This document shows, piece by piece, positions 27,401-39,400 of a stretch of DNA of 64,000 nucleotides. A program made the position numbers and the translations under genes. Position 1 is the stretch's first letter. The number at the start of each line of letters is the position of its first letter. The stretch lies in NCBI RefSeq assembly GCF_001949145.1, contig NW_019091368.1, positions 968,028-1,032,027 on the forward strand. The letters run 5' to 3'. Source of the DNA: Acanthaster planci. Taxonomy: Eukaryota > Echinodermata > Asteroidea > Valvatida > Acanthasteridae. The notes beneath the pieces were generated by a model. The model was not told the origin of the DNA. It ran no database searches and saw only the letters and a program-made list of their open reading frames with translations.

Positions 27401-30400
27401 CCTCACATAATGAAAGAGATATTTTTCCCTATCTAAATCAACAGATTTCTGGTTTCAGACAAAATGTGAGGGCATGCTGTTTTACAGTATAAACAAACGT
27501 CACACATTAAATTCTTATTTCAGTCTTGGCATTAGCACTGCAAGAAAAGCACACTCTTCATCCATCAGTCACTGGCGTCCAAGTCCGTGCCAAGTGCAAG
27601 CCCTAAGATTCCTACAAAAGTACACATCTCGGGGTCACTGGGTTAAGCTCAAGGCGAAGTTGAAGGAGAGGAAATGACTGATCTCATCTTGCCAAGACTC
27701 CCCAGTTTTGCTCTTTTTTTTTCCCTCGCAAAGGCTGCGATGACACACCACTTGTGTCGATCTCTTTAAAACGACATCAGCCGGCGGTTTCAAACAACTC
27801 AGATGTTGTAGAATATAGATTGGCAATGAAGCACGCACTTGTACACCCACAACTTTGGCCTACACAAACACACCATTTTTTATATTTAGCCTTTTCATTT
27901 GTACACACACGTAGATTCTGTGTGTGACTAGACATGTATGTATTTGCAATCCTCTACCAACTCCAACCATACGAAATATTCTTTGTATCTCTGGAACACA
28001 TATGTACCGGTATACACGTAACAACTTATGAAGAGATGAATTTTGAAGATGCAGGGAGGATATAGCAATCACTTTTCAAGAGTCAGACTTTATCATAAAA
28101 CCATTGAAAACAGTTATGATTCAAAATAAAAACAGGAAATGTTTTTGCACCGGGCCAGGGTTCTGTGGTTGGGTCGGAGGATTTCCCAAGGCTCCTATTT
28201 ATACACTCATTCATTAGCATCACAAAGACCTTTGCAAAGATTTGCCGCAAAAATAATAAACAAGGCCTCCATCAAAAAAAGCTCCCACCTCACAACCAAA
28301 ACCAAGCTCCCGGTTTTTTCTGATCAATTAGTTGGAAAGTGTAGGGACTTGTCCCTGAATAGACCTAAACAGCGTCAACCTTTTCCTGTCATGGTGTGAC
28401 TGCAAATAAACACAGGAACTTGTCCCATGCTGTTACATGGATTAGCAAGCAATTAGTAACGAAAAGGAACTTTACTTCATGGAGGCCCCCTTCCATTTCT
28501 TCTGAACGGAAAGTGTAAACCCAGATGTTGCACATGTGCCAGAGGTGTTTTGAGTGTCAATTATAGAAACAGACTAGGGCTGTGCAGAATAACCAAATTT
28601 GAATATTCGCATACAAAATTCATGAACAGGAAGGGAACATTTTCTTTTGTTTTAACCTAAATGAGAAAAAGTAAACTATGGAGGCTTTTTTTCAAGCAGA
28701 TTCAAATGAAAAGCGACAGAAATCTTACAATGATTAAAAAACAAATTATTCATTAAACAATTTAAAAGGAATGGAAACTTTCGACAGGGCAAAAAGTATT
28801 GTTCATCTCTTAAATCTTGCTACCGGTAAACCGTGCCTGGAGATACTTCTAGATGTGAAAAGCTATTATATTGATTATAATGTACAATTGTGTGCATTAT
28901 TGCAACTGATTTTGTATATGGTCTGTTCATCAACACTCTGCTGACCGGTACGACAGAATATCGAAGGTCAAATATTTGAAAAGTTAACTACTCGAATCGA
29001 CTCCGCCCCAAAAAAGACTACCAGTACAACTTCATACCCTCAATTCAAAGCATTGATTCAACATGACCTGATGGTGTCCAGTGGAAAAGGTATTATGTGC
29101 ATTTGAATGTTTTTGATATGTACACCTGTTGCAGTCAAACCCTGATTTTGAGATGTGCCATTTGTACCAATACCGGTGCATCATCTTGTATTTTAATTTG
29201 ACTTCATGATCACACGTCAACTGCTCTTTGGGAATACAGTTTTCATCACTTCGATATGCCTCAAGGACAAGAAATCGGAATGTAAAAAATGAAGTTATTG
29301 GGAGCTGTAATACTGCATTGTGAATGATGAAAACACTGAAGAAACAAAGTTAAATAATCCTGAGAGAATAAACTTCTGATTAAATGATTTCCCGTCAATT
29401 AACAGGTGACGACCAATCCATAGATGTTGACAACTGATTGAAAGATTAATTAATTAATGAAATACAAACAGGTAGTTTTTTTCCTACGCCTTGAAAACAA
29501 TATCAGTTAAACTTTCAACATATACATGTACATGTGCATCAACTTGGCTGAGTGACACAACGACCAAATGTATTTACACTGAGTCTCGTCCTAAGTCCAA
29601 CAACTTCCTGGAGTAGGGCATACTGATGATTATAAGTCTGTATGTCTTCCGCATGTTATGTTACTAATATCGCATCCAGTGTGACAGCCTTCCTCTTCAC
29701 ACATCTTTGCCGAAAGGTGATGATGAGTACACAGCAGGGCGACAAAGTAAATGGGGACTACACAAGAAGTTGAAGGTGTGCAACACTGGTGTGTGGATGG
29801 CACATTTTCCCTTTAAATTTTTTTTTAGCATTTTCCTGTACATACTTTCATGTCTGTATTTGTGTAAATATAGTATACTATCTGACAAAATGGTGATCGC
29901 ATCTGAAAGTGCTTCACCCTCTGAACCAAATACAGCAAATCTACAAGTGGAGTCCACACACCTGAGCCAAGAGCACTAACCAAGATTCTGAAAAAAAAGT
30001 ACTTCCATTTCATGAAATAAAGATCTAATACCTCCGATGTTAAGTTCTGGATTGCCGAGAATGTCATTTTATGCTTGGTTACAACAAACGTACAGGTTAA
30101 AACAAAACATCCCAACAAAAATTAACTCCCAAGTAAACACTGTTGATTGAGTAGACAGGCAGTGGAATTTTACACTCACAGCAACAATGTTAAACCTAAT
30201 CCAATGGGGGGGAAGGGGAATTCTTGCGTATGTTTGCTGCAGTGCCTGCAGCGCATGCGACCGTAAAATGCAGCACAGGTCATGCATGTCCCTGCTCTCT
30301 TTCTATTCAGACTCTTTGTGAATCCACTCTGCTTGTGTAACAAACAGATCAATGTTTGATCCCCTCCCAGTACCTCCTTACAGCCCCTTGGTCCAACACT

Positions 30401-33400
30401 CCCTTCGACCAAGCGAGCCCATGTCTGAGCATTTCGCTTTTTAGCCCGGCTATTCATGTACTGGCCCAGGATTATATACTGAAGGGGGGTGGGGAAAGAC
30501 TCTTTGCATATATGTGTACATGTACAGTGTACCACAAAGACCTTTGTTCCCACCCATTCCGCGATGTCAACGTTATGAATACCAGGGGAAGTGGTCCAAA
30601 CCGCAATGCTATTGTGTCATAATCGATTCAAATCACCAGATCAAAGAGTTTCCGGAAGCTGTCCCTGAAACAGTTGATTTCATCTCCCAAAATGTAACAC
30701 TTATTCAAAAATGTAACACTCTGTGGCTGTGTGTTCATGATCAAATCCAACCTTTGCTTCATTTCCACTAATGCTAGTGTTCGCTGTTCCTTCACATATA
30801 ATATTGGCTAATTTAAAGTGCAAACAACCGCAGAACAAGGTCACCGCGCCAAAAAAAATTGTGCGTGTAACATTCACACATATTGGTTCCAAGCTGATGT
30901 TTGCTTCACACAAACTGAGCAACAAGCCTGCAATACTTGGACGCTCCAAACCTTTGGATAAAAAGAAAAATTCCTTCCTCCATGCTCAAATAGATCAGAA
31001 ATGTTCTTCACAATAGAAATTTTACAAATCACTCCCCATCCAAAACATGACCTGGCAAGTCACAAACGTGTACAGTACTATACACAATATGTATGACTAC
31101 ATGTTCACATACGTAGGTGTACTGTACATGTACATCGTACACACTAAATGCAATGCAGAGCTGCGTGTAGGCAAACACAATGCCAAAGTGATATGCTTTA
31201 GCCATTCCACAAACTTCTCTGAGTAGGGACCCTCAAAGAATGGTTGGAAACTGAAATGACAGGACTATACCGATGCGTGATGTACACAAAACAAACATGA
31301 AGGGAAATGTGTGACTGCAACAATACAATTGCCAATTCCACACTTTGCATTATGCAGACTTACACTCCCAGCAGGAAACAGACTATGCGCTGGTCCATAT
31401 CTTGCTCCTAAGCTACATGTACCTGAAAGGAATGCATTTCACCTGGACCCATTTTTCCCCCAATGTGCATGTAAAAGGAAGCGTTCAAAGAGGAGCTACA
31501 CTTGGGGTTTTGATGCTACAATGCATAAGAAAACCTGAATTTTCAAGCGGGATATAATCTCAAGCTTGGAACTATCCTCAATGCACTTCCTTTGTGTTCT
31601 TTAGAGAATCCAGACCAGCAGGGAGAAGGGGACCGAAACGGTACAAAGGCCTCACTTGTTCGATGATAATGTATTCCTTCAGAGTCCAGCTTCCACTCTT
31701 ATTGATTTGTCAGGCTGCACTGACAATGGGAGCAGGAAGGGTTTTTACATCCATGAGTGGTGCCGGGGTTCAAAGGGTTAATGACCAGAAGAAACTGGTG
31801 GAAGCCTCAAGTTATCAAGGGTACCTAGCCTGGTGCGTTCAACCTGGAGCAGTGGAGGGTACCAGGCTCCAGATGGTGTCAAGCTGCTCGGCAATTTTTA
31901 AGAGGCTTTCACATATTAATACCACTACCCCAAAAAAACAAACAAGACTTTAACAATTCATGCAGCACATGTCAACAAACTTCTCTTTTGTACTTTTTTT
32001 TTTTACTTTCATTCTGAAGATCAAAGTTCTGGCAGCTTGGATCTTGTTATTGTGTATTTTACAAATTTCAGATCCCTTTGATATTTCCATCTGTTTGGGG
32101 GATCATCCAGATTTTTGTCCTGGGGACAACGGGATTGTGAAGGTCATGTGCTGTAAGCTTTTTAAAAATGTAAAAACATGTTAATGATAAGTTAATCATT
32201 TTTTCCTGTTCAGCTTGTATGCTCTGGCAGGGAACCCAGGATCCTGTAAGAAAGAGCAATCTTTGTGCACTCACAAAAATGATGGAAAAAAAATGGATGG
32301 CTCTGAATGAAACTATGGCACATTGCAACAGAATCTAACACTGTGAACTACTTGTAGAATGGGAAATGGTGTGGAAAGAAGTCCTTGTGATATTCACACT
32401 CCCATTTCACAAGGCGAGAAAATGACTTCCCACTCCTGTGAACATCTTCTGTGAATATTTTTTTCCCGCTTTGGGCAAAGTTTAACCCATTTTGTGAAAC
32501 GAAAATAAATTCCCTGGAATGAGAGAAAGGGTGCAAAGATTTTCCTATTCACAGGTCGACTTTCAACTGCAATGTCGTACTCTTCCTGAACACATTGCAT
32601 CAATTTGTAAATTGCATGACTTGTTATGACAGTATCAAATATGTACTAGTAAGCCTACATACTTGTGTGCAGATTTGGTCCAAATGAAGCAGATGACTGA
32701 GATGTATCCACATGAATGGACCCACCGAGGGCGTTGTTAATCAAGGATGAACACTCGTGTACATTTTGAAAAGCAGAGATGATCTGGATGAAGTTCCATT
32801 ATTTTTCTCTGAGATGCCCCAACAGGACTGCCCAGCTACTTATACAATGAAAGATGTAATCCACTCAAAAGTCTGGATAGATGTATTCATTGGTGCACGA
32901 GCATCAAACGACTGCTAATGAAGAAAACTGACCTTGTGATATCATAACAAACACAGCCATGATCACAAAACCAAATGTCAGAAAAAAGAATTGACATGTG
33001 TCGGCTTTCATATACTGGTACATGCATCTGAAGCAAGATGTATTGACACTGGTGTTTCCATACACATGGTGGGCGGGGCTGAATCATTCACCAACTGTAT
33101 TCTGACACTATCCCTAAGATATAACATAAATGACTACATTAAGTACTGTACACTGATACATGTATGCTCCATCATCAAATGAAATTGAAACTTCAATTAT
33201 CAAAATCTAAAGACTGGGATGATCCAGGGCATACAATTGGTGTTTGTTCTGACTGAGTAAAACACGAAATTAGCCAGATTTTTTTGGGGGGGCAAGATTG
33301 TGCCTTGTTGGCAATTCAGCCTCAACCGAATTACTGTTCTGCAAAACTTTAACAACCATTTTCATGTCCTTGATTTAGGTTTTCACTCATAAAGTTACTG

Positions 33401-36400
33401 TGATCCATTTTTTTTTATAGCAGACACAGGCTATTTATTGGTTAGACTATTTTTGTAACCATCCCAGAGGCTCTTCCACACCTGATTAACTAAACCCTGC
33501 TGTTTTGTCACCACAAGTAAAGTGTGACCACAAGTAAGGAGATCAAAGGACATGCCAGCAGGGAAGAGATGCACTAAACTGTGGATGAGTCACTGTTGGC
33601 AAACACAGTGGCTTGCACCCTTCAACCGGGCACTGTATTAGGCGATATCCCATGGGTTGGCAAAACAGTAACTACCACTCTCCCAAACTGCTTGAGGGAG
33701 AATACACCCCCCCAAAAAAAAAAACCTCAATGGCACGAACCCTATTGGAGAGTTCAAGTTAGGCCCAAGATGGGATGGGCCAGGGCACAGCCCAAAATAC
33801 CCTAGGGTTGGTGATCCACAAATGGTGTGGTGAAGGCCACAGAGGAATTCATTCCATTTCAGTGATGTCTGACAGAGAACTGCTTGAATGGAGGTGTATT
33901 TGTGGGCAAACAAAAGACAGGAAACTCTTCCTGTTTTGCTAGTTAAATATTGGCTACTCTGGAGTTGGGCACTTTTCTGATTTTTTTTTCAAGCAAGTAC
34001 TGATATGAGTATGTACACGTGGGTGTACAAAAGTGCACCAGAATAATCTATTCCATATTAGATACGATATTACACCAATGTTCTTACTGGGGCAACACGG
34101 GCCAGTAATATTTACCGGTACGTACATGTACAGTATGTAGGAGGAAATTCAAATTACATGTACATGTAGGCTACAAGAAACGTGGGCAAACCACAAATTG
34201 GCACACTGTCTCTAACCATAATTTGGCCTACTAGCCTTTGGCCATAATTTGGTCAACTGTCTTTGGCCACAATTTGGCTTCGTTGTCTTTGGCCACAATT
34301 TGGCTTACTTGTCTTTGGCCATGATTTGGCCTACCGGGTANNNNNNNNNNNNNNNNNNNNNNNNNNNNNNNNNNNNNNNNNNNNNNNNNNNNNNNNNNNN
34401 NNNNNNNNNNNNNNNNNNNNNNNNNNNNNNNNNNNNNNNNNNNNNNNNNNNNNNNNNNNNNNNNNNNNNNNNNNNNNNNNNNNNNNNNNNNNNNNNNNNN
34501 NNNNNNNNNNNNNNNNNNNNNNNNNNNNNNNNNNNNNNNNNNNNNNNNNNNNNNNNNNNNNNNNNNNNNNNNNNNNNNNNNNNNNNNNNNNNNNNNNNNN
34601 NNNNNNNNNNNNNNNNNNNNNNNNNNNNNNNNNNNNNNNNNNNNNNNNNNNNNNNNNNNNNNNNNNNNNNNNNNNNNNNNNNNNNNNNNNNNNNNNNNNN
34701 NNNNNNNNNNNNNNNNNNNNNNNNNNNNNNNNNNNNNNNNNNNNNNNNNNNNNNNNNNNNNNNNNNNNNNNNNNNNNNNNNNNNNNNNNNNNNNNNNNNN
34801 NNNNNNNNNNNNNNNNNNNNNNNNNNNNNNNNNNNNNNNNNNNNNNNNNNNNNNNNNNNNNNNNNNNNNNNNNNNNNNNNNNNNNNNNNNNNNNNNNNNN
34901 NNNCTTGTCTTTGGCCATAGTTAGGGTACTGTCTTTGGTCATGATTTGGCCTACTTGTCTTTGGCCATGATTTGGCCTACTTGCCTTCGGCCATAATATG
35001 GGTACTGTCTTTGGCTTTAATTTGGCATTCTGTCTTCAGTCAAAATTTGGCCTACATATACCAGTACTGTCTTTGCATTCACTGTGATGCACTATGAACA
35101 AGTGCATCAACACCTCTGCAGTTTACAAAAACTGACTTACTATGAATATTTCAACAGCAAAAATCTGCAGGCTAAATGATGGGTGACGCCTGGTCAATCG
35201 AAACCCTGGACACAAAACCCACTTCAGTCCAACCTTACCACTGCCACATATTGGTTTAGATGATTGATGGGTTGGAAGGGATTAATCTCTCAGCGGGGAG
35301 CCCATACCAACGACTAGACATTTAATGAGCACAGTCAGGGGTGTGCAGTACAGCACCAACTAACACTAACTGCAATCTGGAAATAGAATGGGCAGGTCAA
35401 CAGTTACGGATCAAGGAAAACAAACTTTGCACATCGAGCACGATGAAGAGGGGCAATGTGTGGCAACAGGTCAAGAGTACCAAAAAGCCAGCCATAAAAT
35501 TGGAGGGCTGTTACTGAATGGAAAATATGATGGGAAAGGCCAGAAAAGAGAAATTATCATATATGTGCATTATGAGGTACAGGTATTTGAAACAATCATG
35601 TATGGACAGAACCATACGCATGTGTTATCTCACTTGGTAACAAGAGGAAAGATGAGACAGCTATTTGAATGCCAATATAGTTGGTGTTATTCCCACACCT
35701 ATGTGAACATACTATTGAAGAATTGTACACATTCAGATGAAAACTGGCAATAGGGCCTACAAATCAGCACCACAATGAAAGTACAGTGTGTGCAACACAG
35801 TGTTCTGCACCAACAAAATGTACGGTACAATGTACTTGTGGGAGGCAATACGCCTGTTATTATGGGGACGAAAAATGATGTGGCAATGTACCCAGTCCTG
35901 CCGTCCACAAACGAGTCCAACTTAGTCATCACAATTCTCCCAATAATGCAGTGCTACAGGTAGGTGCCCCAAGAAAAGAAAACTGGATCAAATTTTTTTG
36001 GGGGGGATATGGTGCCCTTCAGGCCTTAATGTTCTTACTCAAGGCCAAACGTACATGTACTTGAGCAATGGGCAAGTTTTGTAATTACAGATATTCACCA
36101 GATCTGTAACTCCAATTTCAATGCGAGCTGACACGTGGCCAAGATATCAGAATGGTGCACACAGATGACGGTACTTGTACCTAAACTGTTTGATGCAAAC
36201 ATTATACTAGTGTGGTAGTCTGGTCTGTACGCAGAATGCCATGAATATGCAGGCTTCACATTCCCCAGACTGAGAACAACTTAGCCTCTGCCCTACCACA
36301 GCTGATTCATCATGCATTCTTTCAAATATACGAACAACTATATGTGCTAAGGCTTACACATGTACGTAGGCATTTGCTGTTACTGAGAAAATGCAGAACT

Positions 36401-39400
36401 CTTTTTAACATTCTGCATTATATTCACGTTTGTAAATTCATTCAGCCAATCAAAGTTTACTTCCTTTTTTTCTGTTTTGTGAGGTGAGGGAGGGTAGACT
36501 CCGATTGATTGTCCAAAAAATTGGAGTAAAAACTGACTGCTCCACACACTCAATCAAGAGACTAAGCAGTAGGCCGAACATTTCCGGCACTTATAAAAAA
36601 AAAAAGAAAGAAAAGGTACCACCAAGAAAAGCGCACATCATGTGCACTGCCCAAAAAGGTTCTCCACGTGTGCTACACTCAGCCCAGGGTTTCCCCTGCC
36701 TATTTGTTTGGCAGACCACCTCGCATTTTAGTAACCACCTTTCTGCTGAGTTTTACCTCACATTTAAAGATGGAAGGTAAAGCAAAATAATCTAGCTATT
36801 TTAAAATCATAGATTAGTTTTAAATTGTTAAGAATGATTAAGAAGGTTAGAGGGACACAGAATACAACATCAATTTTTTTGAGTAAATGTACTATTAGAC
36901 TTTACATAAAATTATGACAGGCTATTAGAAAACACTCTTTTCTGTTTTAGGCACTAGAATTTGGGCAAAATTCATTTGATCACCTCACACATATCAGTAC
37001 ATCAGGGGGACCCCTGCTGCAGTCTGCCAACCAACACAAGAGTTTCAAGGGTGAGCCATTTGCCTCAGGCATATTTGGGTGTTTGTTTCAATGGGACACT
37101 GATCTAAACCTTAGATAAGGCTGAGAAGAAAAGGTGACACAATATCATCAGAAACTGCTCATGAGGTCACTAGGGCAGCTATACCCCCCTTAAGTGAGGT
37201 ACAAATATATGTACTGGTAATCCAAGACTGTCTCTATGTAAAGAAAACAACCAAAACTCCACTACTAAAGGATTATACCCCCAAAAGTGGGTCATTTTCA
37301 ATGCTGTTTTGTTTTGAGTGCTCCAGGCTCTATTTGAAAAGTTAATGGTGACCCCATTTCAGACTGACCTACCCTTACACAAAAAATACAGTGAGAACAT
37401 GTACACTAAACTGGGTCACTTCAATATCTATGCTTAATCTATCCGGTACATGTACACATGTGTACATTAAATGTAGCATGTACATGTATGTACATGTACA
37501 GCCACAGCAAACACCTGCCCGTACAGCTGTCCAGTCATTTACACCTGGAATTTTTAATTGGTATTTCTGTCACTGGGCTTGCATTACATTATCTCATTGT
37601 TTTTAAAGTGTTGCATAACATCAATGTAGCGCTACATGTATCCATTGAATGAAATTCTTTATAAAGGCAGGTCTTGTATGACTTTGTTGTCTGTAATGCA
37701 GCATTAGTACAAAAAGCCAATCTGCTGGTAATTAATCAGAAATAAAGGAAGACACACCAAACATTAAACTTTTAACATTTCAGATCCTGGAAATGTAGTC
37801 AAATAGCTGTTTAACCAAGATACTAAGGTTACACATTGAAAATAAATATAAGCTTCCATGATTGATTGATTGATTGATTGATTAAGTTTGGTTTTTCATC
37901 AGGTTAATGCATTTTGTATGGTTGGTCCTAAACTTTTGCAAATGACTGGGAACTTGTACAGACTGGCTATGACTCTAACTCTCACATTAAAGACCTATTA
38001 CTGTTGACAGTTCATTTGTCTGAGACTTTTGACACCCTAATCAGGGTTCAAAATATACCCTCTGAACTGATGGACAGAGGCAAGTGATTTCCTGTCAAGT
38101 CTTGCCGCATCAATACCAGTGGTTCTAAGCCTAGCAGTGGATTTTTTACAAGCAGGTATTTATCTCCAAACCATTCCAATATTTGGGGGGATAAATTGTG
38201 CAAGGCTCATTTTCTCTAAGATACAGGACAGGGTACAAGCGTATTCATTTCATACATGCACATGTACGGTATGTAATGTTTGGTCACAGCTGTAACGGTG
38301 TTCTAGTCCAGAAAATTTTATGACGTAGTGGGCCTGGAGTCCTTTCTTTTTTCTTTCACAAAATCCAATGGAAGAAGGTCCCAGATAACTGCCTTGCACC
38401 CCATCACTTACACCCCCCCTTTACATTTATCCCCCATGTACGAACTTACGATCATGGCTATTTCAAAGACACAATGAGACCCCTATCAACTAATTACATT
38501 CCTGAATTCTCTGGTGTTCTACTACTGATTTACACATACACCCCAGGGGGTTGGAAGCCAATATTAAATGCTACATGAGCAGGACATCTGGATTTGCTCA
38601 TCAGACCGGAGACATCTCTTAAGGTGGGGTTGGCCTTTTTGGACTTTCATAAGACTCATCTTGGGCGCAAGCCATACAACGTATCCCAGCTGTCACAATG
38701 ATATGTCCTGCCCTGGTGCATTTTTTTCCTCACTACAAAATCTATATGTGTAAGTCCTACTTTTTGGACTGCTGGAGGTTTGGTTTTTCAAAGGAAGAAC
38801 ATGTAAAATCTGAGAACAAATTCCCCACAGCGGAGTGACACAGGTGTGTAGTCGGCGATCATAGTACAGATTTGCAACGTCAAGCACCGGGACAGGACAC
38901 ACAACCTCTGCTTGTTTCGTTTTTAGAGAGGGATTTGTTGCTCCGTGAGAATTGTCACAGGAATTTTGCAACCGCTTCTTTACAACAAAGTAACCTTTGC
39001 TGAAATTCAGACACTGAAAAAAGACTGAAAAATCATTTCGAATTATTTCAGACAATTCTATTAAAATGTTCGTCACCCTCCTTGTGAATGTCAATGTGCT
39101 GTTTGAGTACTAACTTCGTTCAAAGACTAACAATGCCAAAAAGGAAAAGACTCTGGCGGGATCACGGGAAAATAAAAACAAAATTCTCTTTTAAGAGTTG
39201 GGAGATTAAGATCACTCGATACTGATGGGTATACGTACGTAAACAGTGTCGTGCTCCACGTTCAGAAACTGAAGCGGTATCCGCAACCGCAAGGTGCCTT
39301 GAACCGCGTCACCTGCGGCTAGTTGGCCGTCACCGTACTGCACGCCAAACGGGTAGAAATTATCCCTCGTCAAGCCAGTAGCACTCAAAATAACAGAGAG

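Larger units (their letters stand above)
22854..39238. other. Intron 1 of the nidogen-like gene (16.4 kb)
   Basis: This long first intron has no supported exon on either strand. It contains a tRNA-like SINE piece near 25127-25187, a retrotransposon tail at 26141-26203, a 25-26 base minisatellite with an assembly gap (about 34200-35060), a (GATT)n run at 37859-37885 and many TACATGTA palindromes. Long first introns of developmental or matrix genes often contain enhancers, but none can be recognised here. Confidence 0.6.

Noticed and set aside
34249-34970. Long open frames of 200 or more codons across the N run
   Set aside because: They are made of unknown bases in an assembly gap.
35388-35753. 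121-codon frame in intron 1 as a nested gene
   Set aside because: No recognisable domain, no splice or promoter signal, and a length expected by chance in 16 kb.
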